Counted from the first letter of the stretch, positions 50,396-63,040 are shown. The stretch: DNA of 64,000 bases from Cymbidium sinense (GCA_021442155.1 CM038223.1:35562983-35626982), one strand, 5' to 3'. Numbers and translations: made by a program. The notes: generated by a model not told the origin, from the letters alone.

Positions 50396-51978
50396 ACTTT
50401 GGCCTGATCGTGATAGCCATCATTTTCTTTATCTTCTTTTCCATTCTTAAAATTTGGCCATCCTTCTTCACAATTGATTGATTAATTATTGGGTTGGATC
50501 ATGCATCAGGCCTTCTATTATAATGTTTAGAGTTTCTTCACGCTCCTTTTTAGATGCTCTCGTGTCCACCATACACACATGGGCTATAGGTAGCTTTGAG
50601 TTGTCATCTAAAATGTCATCCTGGTCTAAATCAAAATTCCATTGAATCTTATTTATTTTCTCTTCATCTTCTCTCATAATGGTATCCACCTCTTCTTCTA
50701 GTAGATGAAGTGGAACACCACTACTATCAAGGATTACTTGAAATTCGTTATTATTTTCTACATCCATAGGTTTTATTTCGAATGTCTCTCCCTTATGACC
50801 TTTTAAAATGATAGAGATTTCCTCTTTAGTAAGAGTGGCTCCCAAACTAATGTGTCTTTCATCTAAACCTTCTCTATTGTAAAGAGATAGATGAAGATTC
50901 TCTATCCCTCCTTGAGAAGATGATGATGATAGCCCCTAAATTCGTGGCCTAGATAAAGATGATGAAGGCCTATCTTTAGTAGGCCTAACAACTGATGATC
51001 TCTCTGGATGTGATGAAAGGTGTAACTTTGGCTCAACAACTAATGGGGGTTTATCACATAAATATTTTTGGTTTTATTTCTAGGGATATACCTATCGCTC
51101 CCCACATTAGTTGATTTGTCTATGTGCTAAGTTAGTGACCTTACCGACTGATGATACTGATTAGGTATAATAGGCATGGTGGGGTCGATGGGGTCTTATG
51201 CTCTCCTTGATATGCTATATTTCCTTTTCCATTATTTTGGGTAGCCATAGCTTCTCCTAAAATCTCTCTATCAAGTTATTTAGATACTCTTCCCTTCATA
51301 ACCCTTCTTTTTAGTGTAGAGAGAGAACCCAGAGGTTTTATGAAGAAACTATTGCAGCCTACCACGAGTTTCTTTATTCACCACTTTGAAACTTTTCTTT
51401 TCTTCATAAGCAAAGTGGTGAGGTGGAGAACTCACAATTCTAGATATATCATCCTCTCCTTGGACTATAGAAGGAGGGTGAAATTTACTACCTTATAGAA
51501 GAGGAGAAGTATCTGGAAGGGTATACCCCTACCTCATGCTAGCTTGTTCAATTTCTAACAACTCATTCTATTTTCTTTCCTTAAGGGTCCACCTTATAAG
51601 CCTCCTACTCTTTTTCTTTTAACTCTTGGTCATTAGTGGAGGCTTAGAAGTGGAACCTATCTTGAAAGTGCTAGGAAAGAAAAGAGCAAGGGTCTTTTTA
51701 GTAGACAATTTGACTTTCTTCAACACAAAACTTACTTAGACCCGCTTAGTAGCCTCTGTAGCTACCTCCTTATGAGGAGAAGGGGTACTTTAGAGAACTC
51801 TATGATAGTCTTTTTTATCTCTAACATCAACAAGGATCACTTCATTAGTTGTAATGTTCAGGTCTTCAAAACCAGCTCCAAATCTTATAACAAAGTCATC
51901 AAACATTCTACCACTATTAACAAAAAATTTGATTTCGGAGGTAGTAACAAAAATGAGTTGTTTGACCATTTTTTTCAA
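50396..51978 (-). pseudogene. Element M: ORF1 / start of gag, decayed
   Basis: Minus strand, beginning about 300 bases after the primer-binding site. The first frame (51,978-51,790) starts MKKMVKQLIFVTTSEIKFF and is open for 62 codons; later pieces in shifting frames include PPSIVQGEDDISR, HFAYEEKKSFKVV and a possible new start MATQNNGKGN near 51,245. The best preserved part (50,845-50,486, 119 codons) reads MGATLTKEEISIILKGHKGE and then a strongly acidic region (LEEEVDTIMREDEEK, DLDQDDILDD). Ogre elements carry an extra ORF1 between the primer-binding site and gag; position and lysine/acid-rich composition fit that, but I do not recognise a named domain. After removal of S1 the last frame runs on into the gag side as TTLEPYSPEEIDD, still in frame, though stops at about 50,450-50,415 intervene. 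Confidence 0.6.
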
Positions 51979-52277
51979 GTAATAAAGTTATTTAAGTTAT
52001 AAAATATTTTTATTAATATAATGAAGTGAAAATTCTTTTTGACCTATTAGAAACATTTTTATCCATCCTTATTATGGCCAGAATTTTTAAAAGAAACATT
52101 TATTTTGAAATTTTAAAAAGTGCAAATTATAGAACCCATCAATAATTTATTTAATAGATGTTGAGTATGCTTTATCAAGGGTGAGATGCAGAGGTACTCA
52201 ATGGAAAGGAAAGGCAATCTTGATTCATAATTAACTTAAGTACATTACTTATTTCTAAAGATGGAGAGAGGAACTTT
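51979..52277 (-). other. Element M leader
   Basis: AT-rich, no coding signal. It lies between the primer-binding site and ORF1 of M, and no stem-loop array like that of E1 is visible. Confidence 0.5.
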
Positions 52278-52294
52278 TCCCAATGGAGTCGCCA
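52278..52294 (-). other. Primer-binding site of element M (tRNA-Arg type)
   Basis: Minus strand TGGCGACTCCATTGGGA, against TGGCGACTCCGCTGGGG expected from plant tRNA-Arg(ACG): two mismatches in the first sixteen bases. It follows the LTR end after a 7-base spacer, GATTTTT, nearly the same spacer as in E1. This fixes M as a minus-strand element whose 5' LTR lies to the right. Confidence 0.85.
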
Positions 52295-52301
52295 AAAAAT
52301 C

Positions 52302-52473
52302 TATGGAGAAAATTTATGACACCATGCAAATCTTAGGGATACTTATTAAAATAATCAAAAATATCATTCAAGGATGAATATATTATCTTAAAAGATAAAT
52401 ATATTATTCTATAATGGATTGAATTATTCAATAAAGACTCTTAAGGCTAATTAGTCTTTAATATACTAGAGAT
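52302..52473 (-). mobile_element. Element M 5' LTR, terminal 172 bp
   Basis: Minus strand, ending ATAAATTTTCTCCATA next to the primer-binding site. It matches 24,312-24,480. It breaks at ATACTAGAGAT where S5 begins and resumes at about 59,433 with CTTTCCTATATG, as expected from TATACTAGAGAACTTTCCCC in S1 (44,090). Confidence 0.8.
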
Positions 52474-55400
52474 TGTTGACCTCACTTTAGAGTGAGGATC
52501 AACTCATCCTTTCTTAGACTTAGGAGTCTTCTAGACACTAGAATCCCCTTAGTCATAGGACACTTTTAGTGATTAGGTGAACACTAAACCTAAGCTTAGA
52601 GACTTAGGAAGGTACACCGTAGGCATAGGCTATGCTCTAGAATAGACAAAGAACCTACCTATCCTATGGCCTAACCCATGACCTATGCATATCCACTTAT
52701 CCAAATCAAACCTCAAATTAATTCAATCAAACTAAACTTGATTTAATTTCATATCCAAGCTCTATGACCAAATGATTTAAATCTAAACTCATCTCAAATC
52801 CCATAATCCAATTCTATGGATCAAACCTAAGCTTTTTCAATTAAACCAAACCAAATTGATTTTCATAAAAGCACTTCAACCATTCAAAATCACCATTTCA
52901 AATCCTTCTAAAGCCTACAATCAAACCAATTTGATCAAACCATTTCAATCAACCTAACCTAGCCCATTTGAACCCAAAATGTTCAAATGAGCCAAAATCT
53001 AATTAAATCCAAATTAAATGCAATCAAAACCATCAATCAATCCTAAATAAATTATCAAACTTGATTCAACCCAATCTAACCTAATCAAACTCAATTGAAC
53101 CATTTGGCTCACTTGACTCAAAGACACCTAAAGGACTCATTTGATCCAAACTCCAATCTAACCCAAATTGGATTGAGCCAACCCATTCAACCTATTCCAC
53201 AATGATTGTTGATCACCTTTGATTGTCCAATTGCAATCAAATGGGTCAAACCAAGCTAATTTGATCACTTGACCCAAGTTGACCTAATTAGCCCACATGA
53301 ACCAAACTTCATTCTAAATCTAATTAATTGAAACCTTTGCATCTAACCAATCATAAATTGGCCCTTGAATATGATTCAACCATCAATCAAGCCAAACCAA
53401 GTCCAATTAGACTCTTGACCCAAGTTGACCCAATCAAATATCAATCCAATCTAAATTAACTCAAACCAATGACTCAAATCCATCTCAAATTAATTATTGA
53501 ACATGATCAAGCCCTTGATTGTACCAAATTTGACCAAGTAAACCCAATTGACCCATTTAGCCCAAATTGACCTAAAGGGTCAAATAGGTCTAAATCATTC
53601 TTAAATCCAAATTAATTGAAATCAACACCTACAATCATACTTAAATCATCAATTGAACCAACACCTAACCTAAGCCAATTTGGTCAATTTGACATAATTG
53701 GTCAACTTAGCCCATTTGACTCATATGAACCCATATGAGTCAAATTCAAATTCACTTCAAATCAAATCAAATCAATTGAACCTAAACATCCAAGATCAAC
53801 ATTTGAGCTTGACTCAACCCTTGGCTTGACTCAATTTGATTAATTGGTCAACCTAACCTAACTTGATCCAATTTGATGTACATGGGTCAAATTGAGCCAA
53901 AACCACTCAAACCAAGTCTAAACCCAACTAAACTTAGCATGACCCCTCCTTGGGTCACCATGGGTTAGCTCAAATAATAGCCAACCCACCTTGGACCTAA
54001 ATTAAACTAAAACTCATTCAGTAAACCCCTCCAAATGGGACAAAATCCCCATTTGTATGGTCTCACCTACCCCTTTGCCCTTGGTAGCCACCCAAAGCTC
54101 AATTTGGCCCTCTAACCCAATAGCTAACCCGACCTAAAGCTGGTTAGATCAATTATAGGTTAAAGGAGGTAAGATAACCCAAGCCTCTTCATTGGTTCAC
54201 CATGGGGAGGAAGGAAACTCCACTTTAGCCTATGCATGACCCTCAGCCACTCAAGGAGCTCCACCTTAGCCATCCCCTGATGTTCCCGCCTATGCTAACT
54301 GGACGTCTGCCAAATGTAGAGCCAATCCCACTATCCAATTTGAGGGGCAGGAGAGTATACTCCTCCCCATCTCATTCCATTCGAGACCAAGGGATTCAGA
54401 GAGCTTCAGAGGGAGGAGATGAATTTCCCAGAGCTTTCACAACCTCCCTTGAACTCTCTATCAATGGTGACACCAAACCCAAGTGAAGCAAAGCTTTCAC
54501 TCTGTCCAACCCCACTCAAACTCAACCAAATTCAAATTGACTTTACCAACACACTCTCCAAGCTCTGATGAGATGAAATGAATCGATCCTTGATCAATTC
54601 ATGCACCAGAGACCATCCTTAGACCAATTTTAGTGACATTTTTGATGGTGTTTGGTCCACAAAGCCACTTATGGGGAGGAAACTCATGAGCTTCACTATA
54701 GGGCTTTGTCTTTTCTAGATGAAGCTACCTCAGTCTTGGACTGTCGATCTTGAGCTCTGACAAGGTAAATCTTGGCAAACTGTAGAAATCCACTAAGTTG
54801 TTAGTCTTTTGTGAAAGAAATCATGATTTCATATGATTCCAATCATATGATCCCCTTAGATCCCTTCCTTAAATCTTTTAGAGTCGATCGATCCGTCTTC
54901 CATCGCCAAGAGGGGGGGGGGCGAGGAGGAAGGATCATCCGTTGTCCATTCCACGTGATTAGAATGGACAACAATGATTTATTTGATTAAGTTATTAAAT
55001 TTTATCCCTTTATATCCACATGATTAATCCCCACCATGTGATCTAAGATCAGACAGCGGGGATGAAAGCTCGTCAACCGCCGTTGACTCAACATGGCATG
55101 TCAGATGATTTAAGTGGCCAATCCCCATAATGCCACATGGAAAGCATCACCACATTTTCTCCTGGGTGGTACCAACGAGATTAGGGATTAATTAAGGCTT
55201 AAAATGTGTTTTAATTACTCATAATTTCAAAAATTTATAACTAATTTGTAGAGAAGTCAGAAAATACAAGTACTCATTTTGGAAAGGGTAAATAAAAGAG
55301 AATTTAATAAAAATGATTTCCCTATCATTTGAACTATGATTATAGCTTAATTAGGATTTGAATTTTCTTTAATTAGCTTAATTAAGCCTTAATTACTTAG

Positions 55401-58400
55401 GCAATTAATTCCAAACTTGAAATATTGATTTAATGGGATGACCTTTACCTCGCATAATTTTCTTGGGATTTATTGGCTAAGTTATTAAAATTTGAAATTC
55501 AAACCTTAATTACTCTCATTAAGCCATTTAATAATTATTTAAAATTCAAAATAGTAAAAGTTAATTAATAAAGCTTCATTAATCACTGATTAATAGTGAA
55601 ATGATGAGTGAGAGTGATATTTCATAAAGAGGGTAATTAACTCAAAATTTAATTAAGGGTTCATTAGGTAATTAATGATGAAATCAAATAATATTAAAAT
55701 GATAATTACTTCAGATAATTAACATTCAACTCATGGGTTCCCCTTTATATGTTTAATAACATAAAGTCCCTTAAAGAAATTATGATTTACCCATGGGTGA
55801 GGCAAAATCATATAAATATTTAATTAGATTCTTTAACTTGATTAATATTTGATTATGGGATTCATTGCATTAGGTCTGTAAGTGCATTGCAATTTTAATT
55901 TCTTAGTTTTATATCATTAGAAGCTCATAATTTAAATGATTAATTAAATTAAATAAACATAGGAAAGGGTAATTAAAATGATTTGTTTAATGAATCAAAC
56001 TTAACTAATTCATCAAATTCACTAAATTACTTCTCTTTAAACACATTAAATCACTAACATGGGGTGGGGTAAAAACAACAAATGATTCTTCCTCTTTGAG
56101 TTTAATAATCAAAAATTCAAAATCAAATTTAATAAGAAACTTTGGTTTTCCTTAAATAGTTTTATTCAATGTGATTGTCCTAAGGAATTGATATGGTTAA
56201 ATGAATTATGCAAAAATGTTTGATTATTCCTTTTCAATCATTATAAATATTGTATTCCATGTGACATCATGCATTCATGCTTTAAAAATCAAATAACTAA
56301 TTGAAATTTATTTATGTGTAAGTTGCATGTGTTTGCTTAATCGTTTTATATATGTGACTATTATCACTAAGAAATTTCAAAATTACTTTCAAAATTACAA
56401 ATTAATAATGAAAAGTTGGAGTGATATTAGCTATGAATATTTATATATGATTTTTATGTGTTTATAGCTTAAGCATGGTAAAGCATTGATCTATATTAAT
56501 GTTTCATGTATGGGTTTACATATGTTTGAATGATAATAAGTATATAGTCTAGACATCTCAAGAATACGAGGCTTTAAGTAGCCCCACAGAGGTCATTGAT
56601 TATCTTACTTTCCTAGTTAATAATGACACATACTTATTTAATTTCATTCATATGTGAACTTGTATTAGAATTTGGATAGAGCTTACTTTACATGTGTAAA
56701 TGATTCACTAAAAATAAAATATTTTGCATGTCTTTCATTTTTATAGTTGTGTATACATTTATATGTATTTAAGAATAGCAAGTATATAGTTTAGACATCC
56801 TAGGAACACGAGGCTTTAAGTAGCCCCACAAAGATCATTGATTATCTTACTTCTCTGGAATAAATAATGACACTTGCTTAAAACCTCTATATTTATGTGT
56901 GTGTATTTAGCTAAGGATTGAAAGTCCTCTTTTCTACCAAAATATATGCATTCATAATCAATTTAGTATGCCAAACATATGTTGTATGTATATGTATATT
57001 AAGTCCAAAACCATATGCATGTTATGGGTGATGAAAAGGAATGGTATAACATGTTTTGTGTGATGGTAATTCATCCACATTAATTTTAAGATGCCTTTAA
57101 TGTTGCAAAAGACTCTTTAATATTAACTCAAACTTAGGATTAATAAATTATTTAAGAAATCATTCAGTAAAAGAAACTAAATCATGAAAATGTGTCTTTA
57201 GAAAATAATTTAAGGCATCTGTTTACAACACTTAGATGCTAAGTGAATATTAAATGAAATAAACAGAAATACAAATTAAAATTTGTTAATCTTCTAAACA
57301 ACTTTAAGTGAAACCACCTATCATGTCAAATTAAATAATTCAAAACTATAAACAACTACAACTCAAGAGCCTAGCTAAGACAAACCACACAAAGCCTAAA
57401 AACACACATTAGAATGCTAAAGCCACCACTTCTAGCTTTAAGTTAGGATGGTGTATGCAATAATGTTGTGTTTTATTTTATGATGTAATATTTTAGACTG
57501 AATGTTAGGATTGTGGTTCGTAGACTGGATGTTAAGTCATTGTTAGCCTAATGTTATTTTTTTGCAGGAGATTATGCTAATGGAGCCACTAAGATAAATG
57601 TAAATGCTTCTACTTGCATGATGCTTATTCCCCTAAGCATAATTCATGATTAGAATAGATGGGCTCAGTTACCCATAAGCAGGGTGCTAAGCCCAAACTA
57701 TTAAATATAGCTACTTGTGATGTATGTATGTCTGTCAAACATTTATTTTACAGGTGTATTTAGATTTACTTTACATAAAAATATAGTTTTTTAATGGAAA
57801 TTAGGATTAGTGCTACAGGGTTTTAGGATGAGCAGTGGCTAGAAGGCATAGTCCTGAGAGGCCTTGTGAAGCCTTGGAGAAATCAATAAAAGAAGAAGAA
57901 GAAGGAAGAAATAAAGAATGAAGACTCCCATAGCAAGTAATTTAATTTTAAATGGTAATATTGTTTGGTAATCCATAATGTATAAGCATAGAGCTCAGCA
58001 ACACAATTTTCTTTTTTACGGGTATCTGATTTAGACCTTTCTTTTATTCTTTTACAGAATCTATACATGTTTGATTGTTGTTGTGTTTAAATTGCACATT
58101 AGAATTGCATCTTCTTCATAGTTTCTTAAGTTTGATGTTTGAATGTGTGTCCTAGATACGGCAGGCTCTTAGGATAAAATTAATTTTTTTATTCAATTAA
58201 TAATTCATAACTAAATTTTAAAACAACTTTCAATCTCATCTAAAGCCTAGGATATAATTAAGGTAATTAAAAGATTTAATAACCAATTAGCTGAATGTTA
58301 AATGTTTAACATCATGCATACCATCTTATTTCACTCTTGAAATAAGGAGGGCCTCCATTCTTGCACTTTAGGGAATGCTTGACTTATGAGAGCACTCCAT

Positions 58401-59432
58401 CATGATGGAGATTTCTCTCTTTCTCTTTGATTTGGCCAATAACTTAATTTCATCATGCATTTAGGCATAAAATATCCCAAGCCTTTGTCCAGAATATTGT
58501 GTCAAAAATAATATAAAATTTGAAAATATTTTTGCATTTAAACTAAGTCATATGCTCATACCAAACATGATCTAGTCTCTTAGAGAGTGAGTTTAGGACT
58601 CTAGTCCTTTTCAAATTAAATGATAAGCATAGCTATCTTTCAATTACATAAGACCATCCTGCATGGTTTTGAATTGTAGGAGGTGTAAACTGGTGATCAC
58701 TCCAAGCAATTGTAAGTCTAGAAGAGTTGGATAGGTATATTCTCACTTATGGAGGTAAACCATCATCTTCCCTTTCGCTTACATTTAGATGCTTTTAGCT
58801 TGTGCTAATGTTCCTAGATTTAGGATCATAGGTTGCTTGTTTACCTCGGGCTATGAGTATAAATCTTCTTCTCTTAGGCATTTCCACAATCTTATGTTGA
58901 TGGATTATAATCCCTAGCATTATAAAATAATTTAATTCAAATTAAAATAAACTCTCTCTTTCAAACAAATAAAGCCTCACTATAGTGTAGATTAGAGTGC
59001 TTATTAGGCTTCCTAGTATCATATGAGTGCTCTGTACCTATCTTCCTTTGCAACTTAAAATATGTTTCTCCAATTGAGCATTCCTACTTGATTTTCCAAA
59101 ATAACCAATTCATTGATAACATATCCTTAAAATCTTTGGAGACATGATTGACTACTTTAATCATAAATATTCTTGGAAAATCCAATTTCCTATGATGTAA
59201 TTAACTATGGATGCTTGCCTCAATAGGGAACTAAAGAATCCAAAATAAAATAAACCTTTGCTTTACTTTTCCATGTAAAGTAGGAGAAGAATCTCTGGTA
59301 TATATGAAGATTTATCTTGCCTTAGCAGTCCTTATTAGGTGATTAGGTCCATTGTAAGGTGATGTTCCTATATTTTGAGATATTACATAATACCTTCATA
59401 TTCAATTCAATAAGTCCACATTTAAATAAAAT
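52474..59432 (+). mobile_element. S5: nearly complete solo LTR, A type, about 6.96 kb
   Basis: Starts TGTTGACCTCACTTTAGAGT. Then W-box field (52.98-53.90 kb), leader hairpin with wobble pairs (54,702-54,724), donor-like AAGGTAAAT (54,772), two leader blocks (56,536 and 56,778), a GCATAGAGCTCAGC block (57,985) and the final block (58,680-58,735). The 3' end reads GTCCACATTTAAATAAAATA and then host LTR; the family's terminal ACACCACA and the second target-site copy seem to have been lost in a small deletion (left flank GAGAT). A run of 10 G lies at 54,912-54,921. Confidence 0.8.
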
Positions 59433-59712
59433 AAAACTTTCCTATATGAAAAAGTAGAATAGAGTTTATTTATTGCAGGGTTTATAGTACTTTATAAAGG
59501 AAAACCCCTATATTTAATTATATCTTAGAAAGAATGAAATTCCTTTATCTCTTTGGATTTTAAAGCTTGTCTTAAAAAATTATTAATTCAAAAATTCAAT
59601 ATAGAATGCTCCAAGGAAAAAGAGCTCTTTAAGAAAAAATTAAGAATAAGTAAGAAATAATTTTTAGATATTGGGAATCCCAATAATCATTTCAACTTTC
59701 TTACTGTTGGGC
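59433..59712 (-). mobile_element. Element M 5' LTR, second piece
   Basis: Continues the LTR interrupted by S5; matches 24,500-24,790 on the same strand (GTTTATAGT, AGAAAGAAT and AATTCAAAAT segments). Similarity stops at about 59,712, so the rest of M's 5' LTR is missing or off to another place. Confidence 0.7.
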
Positions 59713-60214
59713 TTGATCACTCAAGAAAAATGCCTTTTCAAACCTTCAACATCTTTTTAGGATGTTTAAAGAGTTCATTCTTCATGAGGTAGATTGATAT
59801 ATATTAACTAGATTTCTCATAACATTATATTAGAGTTTATTTAGATTTGGGTTCTACTTTTTATGAATGCAAGCATTCATTGTTAATTTCCCCTCTTATT
59901 GTAGTAAGAGAGCACTCACGATTAAGATGGGAAAGGTATCTAAAGGTGTGATGTGAATGACTGATTAAAGGAAAAAAAAGGGTAGTCTTGATCAAGATCC
60001 CATGGTTCCATCATCTTGAGACTATTGTTATTCCAATCTACCAACATCAGAGGGCTACTAAACATAATGTCCAAGGAGTTTGACTAGCAGCCATGAGTTA
60101 CCTCGTCTTAGATATATTAAGTAGACTAGAGTTTTAGTATTGGTGTTATGGTGTAGGTTGGTTTAGATTATGGTTGAAACAAACACAGGCCATACATACA
60201 TCTATTAAAAATTT
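59713..60214. other. Unassigned stretch
   Basis: No match to the LTR family and no coding signal. It separates M from the minisatellite. Slightly less AT-rich than the LTRs. Confidence 0.4.
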
Positions 60215-61560
60215 GTTAAATTGAAATTACATCCTTTTGGAATACTATAAATTATGGGAAAGTTTGCATGGAAAACATAGGACTGGGCTTACATACATTA
60301 GAAAGCCAATTAGATTTTAGAAGTTCACATGAAGAACATATAGATTGGACTTACATATCCTTAGAGTAAATTTTAGAAGTTTGCATGATGAACATATAGA
60401 TTGGTCTTACATCCATTTAGAATGCCAATTAGATCTTAGAAGTTCACATGGAGAACATATAGATTGGGATTACATCCCTTTGGAATGCCAGCTAGATTTT
60501 AAAAGTTTGCATGGTGAACATATAGATTGGACTTACATCTCTTTGGAATGCTAGGAGGATGTTCGCTTGGCGAACATATGGATTGGACTTACATCCCTTT
60601 GGAATTCTAGTTAGAATGTTTGAATAATAAAGAAATAGATTGGACTTGCATCCCTTTGGAATGCTAGTAGAATGTTCACATGGAAAACATATGAATTGGA
60701 GTTACATTCTTTTGGAATGACATAAATTATAGAGAAGTTGATGTGTTAAACAAATGACTAGGTTTACATCCATTGAAAAGTGAACTTTGAATTTTGATGT
60801 TCATATGATGAGCAAATAGATTGGACTTACCTCCCTTTAGAGTGTAGTTAGAATATTCGAATAACAAATGAATAGATTGGACTTACATCACCTTGGAATG
60901 TTATAAATAGTAAAGAAGTCTGTGTGGTGAATGAATGATTAGGCTTACATTCATTAGAAAGTTAATTTAGAATTTAGATGTTCACATGGTGAATAAACAG
61001 TTGGAGTTACCTTCTTTAAAATGTCAAATAGGTTTTAGATGTTAGCATGGAAAACGTGTATTTTAGGCTTACCACTCTTTGGAGTGTCATGTGGATTGAG
61101 GTTCGCATTACGAACCAATGACTAGACTAACATCCCTTTGGAAAGCCATGATTTTAGTGAAGTTTGCATGGAAAACAAATGTGTGGAATTACATCCCTTT
61201 AGAATTCCACTATTTAATAAAGTTAAAGTTTGCATTGCAAATATGCATAGGACTTACATCCATTAGAATGTCATATGGATTGAGGTTCGCATTGTGAATT
61301 AGTGACTGCATTTACATCCTTTGGAATGCCAGTTAAAATGTTCAAATAATGAATGAATAGATTAGACTTACATCCCTTTGGAATGCCAATAGATTTTTTA
61401 TGTTCATATAATGAACAAAAAGATTGGACTTACCTCCCTTTGGAGTTCCAAATAGGTTCAAGATGTTTGCATGGTGAACATATAGATTGGGCTTACCTTT
61501 CTTTGGAGTGCCAGTTAAGGTTTGGATGTTCACATAGTGACCATAAATATATTTGATTTA
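60215..61560 (+). repeat. Minisatellite, about 22 units of 56-66 bp
   Basis: Each unit has a GGACTTACATCCCTTTGGAA core, then a TGCCAATTAGATT-like stretch, then GTTCACATGGTGAACATATA. The last is itself a dyad (GTTCAC/GTGAAC). Unit-to-unit steps measured on the core are 63, 63, 56, 57 and 56 around 60,421-60,716. Where steps are 63, the plus strand is open with a 21-residue period (EHIDW recurring, 60,345-60,554 and 61,353-61,556), and 61,533-61,342 is open on the minus strand. These frames follow from the period and are not evidence of a protein. Tat/Ogre-type elements are known to carry variable tandem repeats in 3' untranslated regions; whether this one belongs to such an element is open. 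Confidence 0.85.
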
Positions 61561-61569
61561 ATTTATTTA

Positions 61570-62150
61570 TTTTAGGGGACAATGCCTTGGTGTTGTAGAA
61601 GCAGTGCCATAGCACAAAGGGTTCAACGCCATGGCCCTGGGAAGTTGGTGCTTCCATGCCTAAAATTCAGCACTTCGGCACTGGCAAGTTAGCACCAAGT
61701 GTTAGCAAGCAAACCTATAGGTCACACAACTAGGGAGGCAGCACTTCAATGCTGTAAACCCAGTGTCATAGTGCTAAGGCTCTATAAAGGAAATAGAAAG
61801 TAAGTTGATCATTTGACCAATGCCTATGTTCTACCAATGTAGCGTCATGACACCAGTCAAAAACCCATTCAAACAACATATTAGTAGACACATTTAACAA
61901 AAAGTGACAAAACTTTTGACTAGCGCCATAGTGTTGCATCAAAGTACCGCGATGCTCCATCACTACTTGATGCACTTTACTGACTTGGTCGATTATGAAA
62001 TTAATGATAATAAGCATTCATAAATGATTTTTTTTGACCGGCTGACTAGCACCTGGGTGCTACATGTGGAGAACTATGGCGCTAGTTCTGTATTTTAAAA
62101 ATTAAAAGGCTAGTGACTTAGCGTTATCAAAATATCACTGTGGCACTAAG
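61570..62150. repeat. Cluster of short GC-rich dyads (left)
   Basis: GC content rises and short dyads built on GTGC/GCAC and GCGCTA/TAGCGC recur: AGTGCCATAGCAC, ACGCCATGGCC, CAGCACTTCGGCACTG, AGTGTCATAGTGCT, GCACCTGGGTGC and ATGGCGCTAG. They are 10-16 bases long and 40-80 bases apart. A like cluster begins at 63,640, beyond the broken gene. No reading frame is involved. Confidence 0.65.
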
Positions 62151-62157
62151 TACAATC

Positions 62158-62167
62158 TATAAATAGG
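62158..62167 (+). promoter_or_regulatory. TATA box before the broken gag-like gene
   Basis: TATAAATAGG lies 80 bases upstream of the first ATG of the following reading frame, with no primer-binding site visible between. It is the only TATA consensus in this segment. Confidence 0.5.
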
Positions 62168-62237
62168 ACCTCTGGGCTGCCAAAATATTAATTCTAAACT
62201 TTTTATACCCTTTTTCTTCTCAACTTTACTCAACTCT

Positions 62238-63040
62238 ATGAAAATAAATATGCCACTCAAGATCATCCAGAAGGGCAAGAAGTGGGCATCCTTGAGCGAC
62301 TTTAGTAGATTTGTTAATGTTGACATAGAGGAGAGGTACCAACACCTTCTTATTAGCAAGAAGCTCATTCTGAAGTGGAGCTTCTACAATTTATGTGGGA
62401 TCTTGGAGAGGGTCATCAATGAGTAGGGTAGGGAGCTCCTCGCTATGACAACACTGATTGCATCATCCCAGTTGTGTAGGAGATCTACTCCAATCAAACA
62501 ATCACTACAAAAACAAAGTTTTTGTATGTGGGAAATGTGTATATTTTGATAATACTCTCATTAATGCATATTAAAATTTGTCAAATTTTGTATATGATCA
62601 ATATCTTTCATACTACAATAATCATTATAATTTTGATGAAATTCTTAATTTCCTTATTGTTAGATATGCAAATGTTGAGTGGAAATGGCGGGAGGAAAAT
62701 ATTAACAATTTTTCTACTATTAATCTAACACTTGAGGGTAAAGCTTAACATTATTTTATCTCTGCCAAGCTAATGCCCATTAGTAATATTAGTGAGGAGA
62801 CTAAGGATTAATCCATTTTTAATTTTACAATTCAAAAGGTTTTCACTATGATGTAAGGAAGATTATTTTATAGTTCAATTTGTAATATGCTTAAGGGCAG
62901 TACTACTCTAGTATATCGTCATCCTTCTCTTATTTATTCTTTATGTATTACGACTGGTGCATTTGGGGATTTAGATGAAGAAGTCCTTATACAAAGGGCT
63001 CCCCTGATTAAAAAAAATATTGAAGGGTTTGGATGAAAAA
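62238..63040 (+). pseudogene. Broken 'putative plant transposon protein' domain gene
   Basis: The frame starts MKINMPLKIIQKGKKWASLS and continues SDFSRFVNVDIEERYQHLL for 62 codons to a stop at 62,426. After a frameshift, 62,471 onward gives VV(stop)EIYSNQ, then VYDQYLSYYNNHYNFDEIL, NFLIVRYANVEWKWREENI, HYFISAKLMPISN, GRLFYSSICNML and HPSLIYSLCITTGAFGDLD, ending near 63,035. The order (basic start, (A/V)EERY, VV-E-(F/I)YSN, W-x(2)-F-I-x(2)-K-L-P, S-x(4)-R, G-x-L-I-x(2)-S-I, P-x-L-I) matches the gag-associated domain of Athila-type and related non-autonomous gypsy elements (PF20167 as I recall the family). One frameshift at least and three to four stops, some at Trp or Gln positions, make it a pseudogene. 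No zinc knuckle, protease or RT follows. Confidence 0.7.

Noticed and set aside
54232..54486. 84-codon plus frame, and its counterpart at 48,468-48,722
   Set aside because: Both are LTR sequence just before the promoter region in S5 and S1; they lie on opposite senses of the LTR and have no conserved reading.
60345..61556. Repeat protein with a 21-residue period
   Set aside because: Open frames appear only where the minisatellite step is 63 bases, on both strands, and break at each 56-57-base step. No start context or codon bias supports a gene.
62135..62368. 77-codon minus frame
   Set aside because: It is antisense to the recognisable plus-strand gag-like frame at 62,238-62,426.
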